Position numbers and translations under genes: made by a program | In this document: piece after piece, positions 1 to 8,850 of the stretch | Position numbering within the stretch: the stretch's first letter is position 1 | How the letters are laid out: every line of letters starts with the position of its first letter | Notes under the pieces: generated by a model | Seen by the model: the letters and a program-made list of their open reading frames with translations, nothing else | Databases searched by the model: none | Told to the model about the DNA's origin: nothing | From: a virus | Virus record (IMG/VR): IMGVR_UViG_3300036768_000051 | Coordinates: 1 to 32,177 of that record | Strand: one strand, 5' to 3' | DNA: 32,177 nucleotides

Positions 1-3000
1 CTCGCCTTTGAAGGCGCTCAAGCCCCCTACCTCCTCGAAGAGGTCGGGGGCTTTTTCTTTGGTGAACGCCGCCCACTCGGCCGCCGTGCGGCTTACATAC
101 GGCTTGCGGAACAGTTCACCCAACCGCTTATAGACGTTGGGCTTGGAGCGGCCACCTGCCGGCAGGTCCTCGCCACGGTAGCCGCGGGCTTCCTGGCGCA
201 CGGGCACAGCGCTGTGCCGGGGGCCCAACAGAACAGCAACACGCTGGTTGTTGCCAAACTCCGCCACATAGCCGTCGAAGCCGGCGTCGATGACTGCCGA
301 CTCAAAATCGCTGGCGTCACGACCCGCATGGATGTCCAGAGGGTCGGCGTCGCCATCGTAGAGGTTGTTAAGCTGGACAGTGTGCGGGTGTCCGCCAACG
401 CCAGCCTCGGGGAATACCCCACGGCCGTCGCTGACGTAAAAGTAGACGCGGTTGCGTAGCCGCGTGTCTTTGGCCGCGAATATCCGCTCGCGTTCCGCAC
501 CGCGAAGTCCGCGGCCGTAGTAGGCGCCGTTTAGACTTGTTCGCGGCTCGGTGCTGTAGTGGACACCTACCGCTTGGACGCTATTGGGATTAGCTTGCCC
601 GTACGTCGGTCTACTCGCATCCCCGGGTTGGCCTTCTCGGTAAGCCGATACAGCGCCTCCTCCATGGCGTTCTGGGCTGGCAGCATCGGATTCTGCTCCA
701 CGGCCTCCGCGTACCTCGGATGATCCGGCGTGTAGGTCTCGTTCGGATCGAGCGGCGTCGTCCCACCCGTATCGCTCTGCGAATTGGCGGTTGACGGCCT
801 CGACACGGGCACGAATGTCATCGGCCCTTGCGAGAAGATCGGGTCGTTGGGCCCGTAGTCTCTCCTGGTAACTTTCGCCATTTGGTGACTCCTTCCAATC
901 GTTGCTGATGTAGTCCCCGTCGGCACGGAAGGCCCGGTGATCTACAAGTCCGCCACCGAAATCGTCCGGTAGCGCTTCAAGAATATCACGGATTCCAGCC
1001 TGAAACTTTTTATTTGATAGCCCATCCTTGTAGTTTAGAACCCTAGCACCGGATGCCGTGTATCCGGGCGCCAGCTCCCAAGTGCCAAACTTGTCGTACA
1101 AGGCTTGGTAGAGCTGCTTGACCTCGGCCTCGGTCAGCGCCCGCTGGGTGACGATGTCGGCGCCGTTCTTGCGGCTCTCGGCTTCGTGGTAGATCGGGTG
1201 GTGCCAGACTACAGCGTCCTGGTGCAGAACGTAGCCCTTCATCGCGCTGTAGAGGTTCAACAGGTCCCGCGCCACCGGCAGTACGCTGCGGGCGGCGTTC
1301 TGTCCGGTCACGGGGGCGGGGAAGAATGATTGTGCGCCAGCACCAACGGCACCTTCCCAGGCGCTGAAGCCGAGCAAGGTGGGCGGGCTGTGAAGTCCCA
1401 CCGCCTGGGCAACCAGGTCCTCGCCGTTGGGTCCGGTAAGGGCCTTCATCACCGCTTTCAAGTACTCGGCCTTGCGCTCTGTGGTATCCGCATGAATGCC
1501 CGGAATGTCTCCAGCGTCTACGCTCGGCGTGGCCTCCCAGGAGAGTTGAACCAGGCGCGCGTTCAGGGCATCCGCGAAGTCGAACGCACGGGCGCTGATC
1601 TCCTCCTTGGTCACCGGGGCCGCCATGGCGATCTTGTGCGCCAAGCGGAAATGCTCGTAGGTCTTATCCTTGAGCACCTCATAAGAGCGTCCGTTCTTGA
1701 CTGCGATACCCTGTTTGATCTCCTCGGCTTCGCGCACTTTGGCGCTCAACTCCGTGCGCGCCTTGATGGCCGTCCAGACGGCCGCCTGGGCTTGGTGTGG
1801 TTTCCAGCCAAGTTCGGCGGCGAGACGCTTGATCTCAGCTTTTGCGAAGCGATATTTCGGCCCTTGGTCTAGCTTGGTAGAGCCGTAATCGAAGGCGATG
1901 GCCATCCACATATCCATGGTGGCGTGGTCGGGATCGACCTTGCTGGGGTCGATCTCCTCCATCAGGTCGGCGTAGAAGTTGTTGGTTTTGATGCCACCCC
2001 AATCCTTGCCGTCCCGCAGCCATGCGTTGGCCTTGGCGCTCATGGATGTGGGGAATAACCCCGTGCGGACCGGACGCCCGGACTTCCACTGGTAGTAGGC
2101 TTCCAGGGCGAAGCCCAAGTTGGTGTTTACGGGCGTAGACGGACTGTAGATGGCCAGCAGCCCGACAAACTTCTCGGCATCCACCTTATCACCGCCAGTC
2201 AGCTCCAGCACCGCTTTGGACGACTTCTCGTACCAGTAGCGCCCGGCCTCACCCTCCAGCGCCAACTGGCGCAGTTTCCTACGCAACTGCGTGAGTTGTG
2301 CCGAGGACTTCACCCAATCGGGGGCGCCCACATAGCTGCCGTCCGTAGCGCGGCGCTTGTGGCCCACGTCGGAGCTTGGCTTGCGGGGCGGGGCTGCTTG
2401 ATCCACCCCGGCCGTTCGGGCGCTTTCACCGCCGGCGCGCTGCTCTGTCAGGTAGTCGGCCATCGCCTTCGCGTAGGCCGCCTTCACGTCATCAATGTTG
2501 CGCAAATACTGCTCAACACGGAACCCGGGGCCGCTGCGCGCCACGAGGTTGCGCAAGTCCTGCAAGAACTTGTTCAGCCAGGTGGTGAGCCGTTCCAGTA
2601 CGGTGGGGGCCTTGCTGCCCTCGATCTCGCGCACACGGTCGAAGACGTCCTTCCAGAAGTTCGGGTCCGCGAAGCGGTTGCCCATCGCGTCGCCCATCAT
2701 CTCCTCGATGATGTCATGGCTCGGGGCCGTGTATTCCTCGTTCTGGTAGGCAGCCACGCGCTCGGCGTCGGTGTTCCGCAGAATCGCATCGCGCATGGCG
2801 CGGTAAACCGCGGGGTGCTTGCGCTCCAAGGTGTGCGCGAACTCATGGCCAAGCACCTGGAGGAAGCCAGTCTTGGCGCGCGTGTTGATGAAGACCGCCT
2901 CATCGTTGCCGCCGGCCCGGAACCCATCCCAGGACCCGGGGGCGGCGTCGTAGAACACCACCCGGCGCCCCAGGCGCTGGCCGAGGCCGATCAGGAAGTC

Positions 3001-6000
3001 CGCATCCTCGCCGGTGATCCTGCCATCTACGCCCCACCCAGGGGACAATCTCGTCTTGATTCGCGCGTCCGTGAGACTCCGTTGCCCATCGGGGCGCCGC
3101 GCATCACGCGCCACAGCATCCGCAAAAGACCGAGCATCCCGGGCGTTGATCCGGTCGCGCGGTTGACTCTCCGCAGGCCCGCTTGAAAGCGCTTCAGCTC
3201 CTTGGGATCGTTGTTGAGAAACGGCATGCTGATCTCCATTGACGTTGTTCAATACGGTGCCGCGCACTGCACGTTCCATTGTGGTGGCTGCGTCGTCGCC
3301 GAAGGCGCGGCTGTACTTGCGCACCAGACCCTCGTACTCCAGGGCCAGGCCCTGGGCGCGCTTCAACATATCACGGCGCACTACCTCCATCTCCTTGCTG
3401 GACAGAGTGCGGCCAGAGGGGGCCGTGTTGCTCTGGTTCAGCTCGGCGATTCTGCGAAGCTCATCCAGAACGTTCTCCATCTGCTGGCGCGTGTCGTTGT
3501 GCAGCTTCCCTGGTTCAGCTACGGAGGCGATGGGCGCGGGCACGGTGTTGGCTGCAGCGCGCTCTTCGGGGGTCAGATTCACGTGCCCACGCAGCAGATT
3601 ATCGAGCACGGACAGGTCCGTAATCGCCCGGGGGGACGGCACAAAGGGCTCTTCGCTGCGTTGTTCGGGCTGCACTACGGTGTCACCACCGTGGATGTGA
3701 GTGACGTTGGTATCGCCACCATGCACCAGCCATGGCTCTACCACGGGCGTGGTGGTTTCGGCTTCGCCATCAAACTCCCTGTTGGGGTGCTGCTCAGTGA
3801 TCGGCGACGGCGCTTCCGACACGGTGGTAGGGGAAGGTGCTTCCGGGGTGACGTCCCGCGTGTCAGGCTCCGGAGTGACGTCCCGCGTGTCAGGCTCCGG
3901 GGTTACGGCGGAGTGGGCCGCGGGCTCCACAGGCGGCACTGCGCCAGGCGGCACCACACCAGGCGGCACCACACCAGGCGGCACCGCGTCATGGGGCACT
4001 GCGCCAGGCGGCACCGCGTCATGGGGCAACACACCAGGCGGCACCGCGTCATGGGGCACTGCGCCAGGCGGCACCGCGTCATGGGGCGGGGTGCTGGTGA
4101 AGTCCGCGGGGCCCGACGGACGCCCGGGCTGCTGAGGCGTAGCCGGCGCGGAGGCGCGCCCGCCAGTGGGTGCATTCGGCGTTGCCGTCTGCGTTGCCGC
4201 GGTCCGTTGCATGGCGTCGCGCAGGGCCGCGCCCAGGGCGGTCTCAGGGTCTACCCGCTGGCCAGCGTCGGGCGGCAGTGTAACGGCGCGCCCCTCCGCC
4301 GGGGCCTGGCGCGCGTAATCCGACAGCGCAGTACCCAAGGCGTCGCGCTGTGCGGCATCAGCCGGCGGGGTGGCGTCAGCCGGTATGGTGATGCCGCGCC
4401 CCTCCACCGGGTGCTGACGCGCGTACTCTGACAGCGCAGCGCCCAAGGCATCGCGCTGCGCAGCGGTGGGTGCGGCGTTGGCGTTGGCGTTGGCGTTGGC
4501 GTTGGCGTTGGCGTTGGCGTTGGCGTTGAGTATCGCGGCGACTCGATTTCGTACCGCGCTCTGCCCGCGCTCGTAGCCGCGACGAATGCCATGGACGATT
4601 GTCGGGACGGCGGCCAGGGCGCCCGCGGAGACCCCCGCGGAAATGGCCGCCTCATTGGCATCCTTCAGCACCGCGTTCCAATCGATGGGCTCGCCGGCCA
4701 GCATGTAGCTAGTGACATCCTGGAGTACGTTCTGGGTCCACTCGGTAGGCATCTCCAAAGCGATCTCTCTTGCTACGTCCGCACCACCCTCACGCAGCAG
4801 CGTAGACATCGCGCCCGCTTTGATGTGGCTACCACCAAGGCGCTCTAGGGCGCGGAACAGCGGTAGCTCGCCCAGCGTATCCAGCACGCCAGCGACCGCG
4901 CCCACGCCCACCGCGGCCCCTGAGTGCAGTTCCCCGGTCTTATCTTGGTACGTGGATGCAGTGTCGCCGATGTTCACGGCCACGTTGGCGGGGGTAGAGC
5001 CGACGATAGCACCCTGCATGGCGCGCCGCTGAAGATGCTTTTGAGCCGCCTCGGCAACCGCAATGCGGGCTTGCTGTACTGCTTCCGCCTTGCTCACCGG
5101 AGAAAGCAGCGCGCCCCCATTGGAGGCAATGATCTCCGCCGCCTTGCGCTCCACGGCGCGGTCGATAGCCCCACGAGTAAAGTTAACCGCCGCCGCGCGG
5201 CCAAGGGCGCCAAGGGCCAGGCTGGGGCCCATCAAAGGGGCATTCTCGCCGGTCACCTCGCCAGCGTAAGTGAGCGCATTGCTAAGTCTAGTAACGAAGC
5301 GATCCCATGAAAATAAACGCTCGTTATATTGGACCCCCTTGTCGATATTATCGAGGCCCACCGCGGCGTGCGTGCGTGCGCTAACCGATTCCGGGGTTTC
5401 ATATTTCACCCCCTGGTCGAGGTTCTTGTAGCTCCCGATCTTCGCTGGGTAGCGGTCCGCTTCCGCTGCATGCGTCTGAGCTTTGTCAATGAAATCCCGG
5501 GAGGCGGCGTCGAAGTCCACCCCGAGAAAATCCTGTGCCCCCTTCGGTACCGCCCGCCCTGCCAGGTCGGAGGCCACCGCGCCAAGGTAGTCCCCCGTCG
5601 CCTGAAGGTTCTGCGAGCCCCGATACAAGGACGTGCCAAACTTCTGATCCTCTGGCGCGACCCTCGGGTCTGGCCCGATCCAAGAGGACGGATGGCCTTG
5701 CTGCAGCTCTCGTATTGCGACGGCCCGCGCCTGCTCCAGGGACAGCTTGGGGGCCTCGTGGTCGATGATGTCCTTCGCGCGCTTGTCCACCCAAGCGCGG
5801 ATTTCGGCTTGCTGCACCGGGCGTTGTGCGCGGGCAAAGCTGAAGTCGGGACGCTGCATCTGCTCGGTGGCCGCCTTGCGGCCGGCGGCGAGCGCCGCGC
5901 TGTCTGGGGTATTGAGGTCAATGGGGGACCGCACCAACGGTTGCGACGGCGGATTGATTATCCCTTCCAAAGCGCCATAACCGCCCAACTTGGAGGGTGC

Positions 6001-6423
6001 GGCATTGGTAGAAGGCGCGGGCGCTGGTGCGACGGACTTTTTCTCCTCCTCCTTGAGTTCGGTGGTGTAGAGCTTGCCGTTCCACTCGAAGGTTTTCTGA
6101 CCAGCCCTGCGGGCGGCGGAGAAAGCATCGCCAAACCCTACGGGCTCCTCGGCGGAAGTAGGTGCGGCGGGCGCGGGCGATACAGTGGCAGGGGGTGGTT
6201 CGGGCGCGTCGGAGAGAGTTGGTGCGGCGAGAGCAGGCGGAGCTGGCGCGACGGCAGGGGACGGCGCTGGCGCGGCGGAATCTTCATCATCCTCCCCCTT
6301 GAGTTCGGTGGTGTAGGGCTTGCCGTTCCACTCGAAGGTTTTCTGACCAGCCCTGCGGGCGGCGGCGAAGGCGTCACTGAACTTGGTAGCCGGAGCGTCT
6401 TCAATTATGCCGAAACCAGCCAT
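1..6423 (-). CDS. Giant polyvalent virion/ejection protein (partial, 3' end beyond window)
   Basis: An uninterrupted minus-strand frame runs from ATG at 6421-6423 to base 1, at least 2141 codons; I checked every codon for stops. The start has AAGGGG 8 nt upstream and follows the stop of the preceding virion gene by 2 nt. Visible layout: two copies of an ARRAGQKTFEWNGK motif (about residues 14-41 and 96-123); Ala/Gly-rich hydrophobic stretches near 502-515 and 594-611; (Asn-Ala)9 at 633-650; Pro-rich repeats at about 780-831; a zincin motif HEFAH at 1193-1197 with candidate third ligand E1240/E1241; a helical region at about 1382-1556 containing LLAIYSPSTPVNTN and MDMWM; and a C-terminal region from HYS (1955-1957) to about 2085 that resembles ADP-ribosyltransferase-like polyvalent domains. 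Proteins of this class are thought to be packaged and injected, and to act on host defences or DNA. Its place after the internal virion genes fits that. The domain calls are inferences from motifs. Confidence 0.9.
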   Translation of the reverse strand, partial: MAGFGIIEDAPATKFSDAFAAARRAGQKTFEWNGKPYTTELKGEDDEDSAAPAPSPAVAPAPPALAAPTLSDAPEPPPATVSPAPAAPTSAEEPVGFGDAFSAARRAGQKTFEWNGKLYTTELKEEEKKSVAPAPAPSTNAAPSKLGGYGALEGIINPPSQPLVRSPIDLNTPDSAALAAGRKAATEQMQRPDFSFARAQRPVQQAEIRAWVDKRAKDIIDHEAPKLSLEQARAVAIRELQQGHPSSWIGPDPRVAPEDQKFGTSLYRGSQNLQATGDYLGAVASDLAGRAVPKGAQDFLGVDFDAASRDFIDKAQTHAAEADRYPAKIGSYKNLDQGVKYETPESVSARTHAAVGLDNIDKGVQYNERLFSWDRFVTRLSNALTYAGEVTGENAPLMGPSLALGALGRAAAVNFTRGAIDRAVERKAAEIIASNGGALLSPVSKAEAVQQARIAVAEAAQKHLQRRAMQGAIVGSTPANVAVNIGDTASTYQDKTGELHSGAAVGVGAVAGVLDTLGELPLFRALERLGGSHIKAGAMSTLLREGGADVAREIALEMPTEWTQNVLQDVTSYMLAGEPIDWNAVLKDANEAAISAGVSAGALAAVPTIVHGIRRGYERGQSAVRNRVAAILNANANANANANANANANAAPTAAQRDALGAALSEYARQHPVEGRGITIPADATPPADAAQRDALGTALSDYARQAPAEGRAVTLPPDAGQRVDPETALGAALRDAMQRTAATQTATPNAPTGGRASAPATPQQPGRPSGPADFTSTPPHDAVPPGAVPHDAVPPGVLPHDAVPPGAVPHDAVPPGVVPPGVVPPGAVPPVEPAAHSAVTPEPDTRDVTPEPDTRDVTPEAPSPTTVSEAPSPITEQHPNREFDGEAETTTPVVEPWLVHGGDTNVTHIHGGDTVVQPEQRSEEPFVPSPRAITDLSVLDNLLRGHVNLTPEERAAANTVPAPIASVAEPGKLHNDTRQQMENVLDELRRIAELNQSNTAPSGRTLSSKEMEVVRRDMLKRAQGLALEYEGLVRKYSRAFGDDAATTMERAVRGTVLNNVNGDQHAVSQQRSQGAEALSSGPAESQPRDRINARDARSFADAVARDARRPDGQRSLTDARIKTRLSPGWGVDGRITGEDADFLIGLGQRLGRRVVFYDAAPGSWDGFRAGGNDEAVFINTRAKTGFLQVLGHEFAHTLERKHPAVYRAMRDAILRNTDAERVAAYQNEEYTAPSHDIIEEMMGDAMGNRFADPNFWKDVFDRVREIEGSKAPTVLERLTTWLNKFLQDLRNLVARSGPGFRVEQYLRNIDDVKAAYAKAMADYLTEQRAGGESARTAGVDQAAPPRKPSSDVGHKRRATDGSYVGAPDWVKSSAQLTQLRRKLRQLALEGEAGRYWYEKSSKAVLELTGGDKVDAEKFVGLLAIYSPSTPVNTNLGFALEAYYQWKSGRPVRTGLFPTSMSAKANAWLRDGKDWGGIKTNNFYADLMEEIDPSKVDPDHATMDMWMAIAFDYGSTKLDQGPKYRFAKAEIKRLAAELGWKPHQAQAAVWTAIKARTELSAKVREAEEIKQGIAVKNGRSYEVLKDKTYEHFRLAHKIAMAAPVTKEEISARAFDFADALNARLVQLSWEATPSVDAGDIPGIHADTTERKAEYLKAVMKALTGPNGEDLVAQAVGLHSPPTLLGFSAWEGAVGAGAQSFFPAPVTGQNAARSVLPVARDLLNLYSAMKGYVLHQDAVVWHHPIYHEAESRKNGADIVTQRALTEAEVKQLYQALYDKFGTWELAPGYTASGARVLNYKDGLSNKKFQAGIRDILEALPDDFGGGLVDHRAFRADGDYISNDWKESPNGESYQERLRAQRPDLLARADDIRARVEAVNRQFAERYGWDDAARSERDLHAGSSEVRGGRGAESDAASPERHGGGAVSAYREGQPGDASRPTYGQANPNSVQAVGVHYSTEPRTSLNGAYYGRGLRGAERERIFAAKDTRLRNRVYFYVSDGRGVFPEAGVGGHPHTVQLNNLYDGDADPLDIHAGRDASDFESAVIDAGFDGYVAEFGNNQRVAVLLGPRHSAVPVRQEARGYRGEDLPAGGRSKPNVYKRLGELFRKPYVSRTAAEWAAFTKEKAPDLFEEVGGLSAFKGE
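22..60 (+). terminator. Terminator-like hairpin on the plus strand inside the giant gene
   Basis: Bases 22-33 (gccccctacctc) pair with 40-51 (gaggtcgggggc), with one G-T-type mismatch and a 6-nt loop, followed on the plus strand by TTTTTCTTT at 52-60. This has the form of a strong intrinsic terminator for rightward transcripts, yet it lies antisense inside an open leftward reading frame. It may stop antisense transcription, mark the end of a convergent gene left of the window, or be chance. Confidence 0.4.
3933..4085 (-). repeat. 15/30-bp tandem repeats encoding a Pro-rich linker
   Basis: The plus strand alternates units such as aggcggcaccgcgtcatggg and aggcggcaccacacc in multiples of 15 bp. 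They encode PPGAVPHDAV-type repeats at residues about 780-831 of the giant protein. Just beyond (3842-3900) a 24-bp unit encoding TPEPDTRD is present twice. The array probably forms an extended flexible linker between the N-terminal region and the protease region, and could vary in length between isolates. Confidence 0.9.
4474..4527 (-). repeat. Hexanucleotide microsatellite (GGCGTT)9
   Basis: Nine perfect copies of the 6-bp unit encode (Asn-Ala)9 at residues 633-650 of the giant protein. Because the unit is a multiple of three, slippage would change linker length without breaking the frame. Confidence 0.95.
6052..6126 (-). repeat. 75-bp direct repeat, copy B (pair of 6298-6372)
   Basis: This stretch is nearly identical at the nucleotide level to 6298-6372; I count only a few differences. 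Both encode the motif GQKTFEWNGK[P/L]YTTEL near the N-terminus of the giant protein. The near-identity suggests a recent in-frame duplication of a short binding or packaging motif. Confidence 0.9.
6298..6372 (-). repeat. 75-bp direct repeat, copy A (pair of 6052-6126)
   Basis: First copy, in translation order, of the motif-encoding direct repeat at the N-terminus of the giant protein (residues about 18-42). The pair is offset by 246 bp, a multiple of three, so the frame is kept. Confidence 0.9.
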
Positions 6424-6425
6424 GC

Positions 6426-8012
6426 TTAGTTCCCCTTGATCTGTGCCAGTGCCCGTCGGATCTCTTCGCGTGTCCAGCCCTTGGCGCGGGCCGATGCTAT
6501 CCGGTCCTCGTCACTGACGTCTGCGGCGAGATAGGACTTCAACGGGCTGATGTCGCGCATCTTGACCTCCCTGGAGGACCAGGCCGTGAAGTCGGGGTCG
6601 TTACCGTAGAGCCGCTGCCTGGAGAGGGCCAAAGCGCTCGCCAGCTCCTTGTCGTTCTTGGCCATCTCACTCACATTCATGCCGGCGGCGGCCATGGCGT
6701 TCACGCGGTTGCGTGCGGCGATCACCTGCTCGTTGGTGCGCTGCTGGGCGAGGGTGAGCTTGTCGCCGGAGCTAGCGCCGCCGGAGCTAGCGCCGCCGGA
6801 GCGAGCGCCGCCGGAGCGAGCGCCGCCGGAGCGAGCGCCGCCGGAGCGCGTAGGCACGGTCGGGACTTTCTCCGCTACGGGGCCCCAATCGATTTGGCCA
6901 TCGGTACGCATGCGCCAATACTGCACCTGTCCCGTAGCGGGATTCTTTCCAATGCCATGCCATGCGGTAGTCCCGCCCGGATTGAGCTCATCCTTGGTCG
7001 GCACTGCGTGGACCAATTGATCGCCCCTGAGAATGTGAGACCCGGGGGTAGCAACGAGGTACTTGCGGGCCTCCTGGGCATCCTCCCGGTTGGCCTTATA
7101 CATCAGCATCGCCTGATTCTCGGGCGACAGCACGCCCAGCCCCATGGTGGCGATGTCGTCGTAGTTGCCCGTGAACTGGCGCACCACATTGCCGGTGTCG
7201 TTGTCACGAACCTGCACGACGTAGGTGTCATCGTTGCCCCCGCTGGGCGCCAACACCACATGGCGGTTGTCCTCCACCTGGTCGTTGTAGAGGTTTTGGA
7301 GCTTCAGGAGAGTACCGGCCTTATCGCCCATGCGGTACGAAGTCATAGCATCAAGCCACCCGGCGCTAAATCGTCTGTTCTTGCTGTCCTGCGCCCACTG
7401 GCGGAACGCCTCCGCGTCCTTCACGCGGCCTTGGCTCTCCAGCTTCGCTATCACGCCGGGCAGGTATTTCTCTTGGAAAATCTGCGTCTGATCGCGGGCG
7501 GGGATCGTGGTCTGCACGCCGTAGCCCGGCAACGCCGTTTTCTCCTCAGCGTAGGCGCCCCCGGGCGTGGCATAGCCGCGCTCGAAAACGCGCGGTTCCT
7601 CGCGCACCTGGGGCGGCTCTGCCAAACTAGTGCGGGCACGGGCATCCGCACCTGACAGCGCGTAAGTGCGCACGCCTTTGTCGCGGCCCGCGGAGTCGAG
7701 CATTGCACGGTCGCGCATGAACTCCTGTCGGGCGCCATTCTGCAGGTCGCGGATGTCGTTCTCCTGGCCTACGATCATGTCCGCCACGCCCTGTCTTCCA
7801 GTCGCGTAGTGGTTGTCAGCGGTGTCCACGCCGTACCCACGGGTGATCTGATCCTCCGGCAGTACGTCCACGGTGCGCCCACTGTTCGCGGCTTCGCGGG
7901 CGGCGGCCGCCTGACCCTCGTCGTAGAGCTTGCGCACCTCCCGCGCATCGAGGGCGTCGCTGATTTCGTTCCCCAGCCCCCAGCCCGCCTGAAGTCCCTC
8001 TAAGAAGCCCAT
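6426..8012 (-). CDS. Putative internal virion (ejection) protein, 528 aa
   Basis: I do not recognise a named domain. The protein starts MGFLEGLQAGWG, a Gly-rich amphipathic N-terminus common in podovirus ejection proteins, and continues with helical, Gln/Ala/Arg-rich sequence. An SGGAR/SGGAS linker (about residues 390-416) separates it from a C-terminal helical region. ATG at 8010-8012 has GGGAG 6 nt upstream. It sits between a gp14-like internal protein gene and the giant gene, the place occupied in T7-like phages by the gp15/gp16 ejection proteins. The role is inferred from position and composition, not from a catalytic motif. Confidence 0.8.
   Translation of the reverse strand: MGFLEGLQAGWGLGNEISDALDAREVRKLYDEGQAAAAREAANSGRTVDVLPEDQITRGYGVDTADNHYATGRQGVADMIVGQENDIRDLQNGARQEFMRDRAMLDSAGRDKGVRTYALSGADARARTSLAEPPQVREEPRVFERGYATPGGAYAEEKTALPGYGVQTTIPARDQTQIFQEKYLPGVIAKLESQGRVKDAEAFRQWAQDSKNRRFSAGWLDAMTSYRMGDKAGTLLKLQNLYNDQVEDNRHVVLAPSGGNDDTYVVQVRDNDTGNVVRQFTGNYDDIATMGLGVLSPENQAMLMYKANREDAQEARKYLVATPGSHILRGDQLVHAVPTKDELNPGGTTAWHGIGKNPATGQVQYWRMRTDGQIDWGPVAEKVPTVPTRSGGARSGGARSGGARSGGASSGGASSGDKLTLAQQRTNEQVIAARNRVNAMAAAGMNVSEMAKNDKELASALALSRQRLYGNDPDFTAWSSREVKMRDISPLKSYLAADVSDEDRIASARAKGWTREEIRRALAQIKGN
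6764..6848 (-). repeat. 15-bp tandem repeats encoding SGGA(R/S)S linker
   Basis: Five to six copies of a gccgccggagcgagc-like 15-bp unit encode three SGGAR and two SGGAS pentapeptides inside the ejection protein. It is likely a flexible hinge. Confidence 0.9.
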
Positions 8013-8055
8013 ATCAGTCTCCCATCCGAAAAAACCAGTTCCCTCTCCAGGGTGG

Positions 8056-8850
8056 TTAAGGCCACTTCCGCAAGCCTATCCCTGCGCCCATGCCCACGAT
8101 GCCGCCGAGCATGTTCATGGTGCCGTTGTGCGCCGCAACCTCATTGGCATAGCCGGCGTTGAGGATGTTGGCAGACTGGCCTATGGCGTTGACACCGCCC
8201 TGGTACCAGTTCTGCGCCGCACCCATGTTGTTACTGACCGAACCCGCGGTGCTGTTCATGTTGCTCACTGCCGAGTTGCCGGCATTGAGTGCGATGCCAT
8301 AATTGGTGGACGCCTGCGCCGGCAAACCGCGCCCCAGACTGGCGGCGTCGACCTGGCGGGCCCAGCCCATGTCCTCCACCTGCTTGCGGGCGGTGTTGGC
8401 TGCGTGGGCCATATCCCTGGCCTGCGCAATATTCATCCTGTAATCGTTGCTGAGGGCGGCCCCGGAGGTCGGGTCGATGCCGAAGGCCCCCTGCTGGCGA
8501 AGCTGCGTGGCGCGCGCCTTGTCGTAGGCCTGAATGACATCCGATTCCGCTTTGCCGGCCTCCAGCTCCTGACGTGCTGGGGTGACATAGTCGCGCGCCT
8601 GGCGGACCATGTCGTCTTCCATGGTGCCGAAGGTGTTCCGATACCGATTGCGATCCTCTACGGCAAGCTGTTGGTTCTCGCGCATGATGTCGAGCTGATC
8701 GCCCAGAACACTCCGCGCCAAGTCCAACTGCTCGGTGCCCAGGGTCTTGGCCCAATCCAACTGCTCACGGCCAAGCGCCACCTGCTCCAGGCCTACCTTC
8801 TCGGAGGCCGCCGCAGAGGAAGAAAGATCAGGGGGTTTCGGTGCGCACAT
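8056..8850 (-). CDS. Putative internal virion protein B-like (gp14-like), 264 aa
   Basis: The first half is a long Gln/Glu/Arg-rich helix, probably coiled coil (about residues 17-120). The second half is Asn/Gly/Ala/Ser-rich and ends in a hydrophobic glycine-rich segment (MLGGIVGMGAGIG). This design is typical of podovirus internal core proteins that insert into the host envelope during DNA ejection. ATG at 8848-8850 follows AGGAG by 6 nt. The start overlaps the 3' end of the upstream GNAT gene by 23 bp, suggesting coupling. A 43-bp gap with no visible signal separates it from the next gene. Sequence identity to T7 gp14 is not claimed; the call rests on composition and gene order. Confidence 0.8.
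   Translation of the reverse strand: MCAPKPPDLSSSAAASEKVGLEQVALGREQLDWAKTLGTEQLDLARSVLGDQLDIMRENQQLAVEDRNRYRNTFGTMEDDMVRQARDYVTPARQELEAGKAESDVIQAYDKARATQLRQQGAFGIDPTSGAALSNDYRMNIAQARDMAHAANTARKQVEDMGWARQVDAASLGRGLPAQASTNYGIALNAGNSAVSNMNSTAGSVSNNMGAAQNWYQGGVNAIGQSANILNAGYANEVAAHNGTMNMLGGIVGMGAGIGLRKWP

Noticed and set aside
2296-3186. A 296-codon open frame on the plus strand
   Set aside because: Antisense shadow of the zinc-protease region of the giant gene; GC-rich DNA with third-position bias often leaves such frames open.
3202-4431. A 409-codon open frame on the plus strand
   Set aside because: It lies exactly antisense to the repeat-rich part of the giant gene, is dominated by Arg/His/Gly low-complexity sequence, and has no neighbours on that strand.
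1-6423. N4-type virion RNA polymerase
   Set aside because: The capsid family suggested looking, but no polymerase motif is recognisable in the 2141 residues present; the unseen C-terminal part could still be checked.
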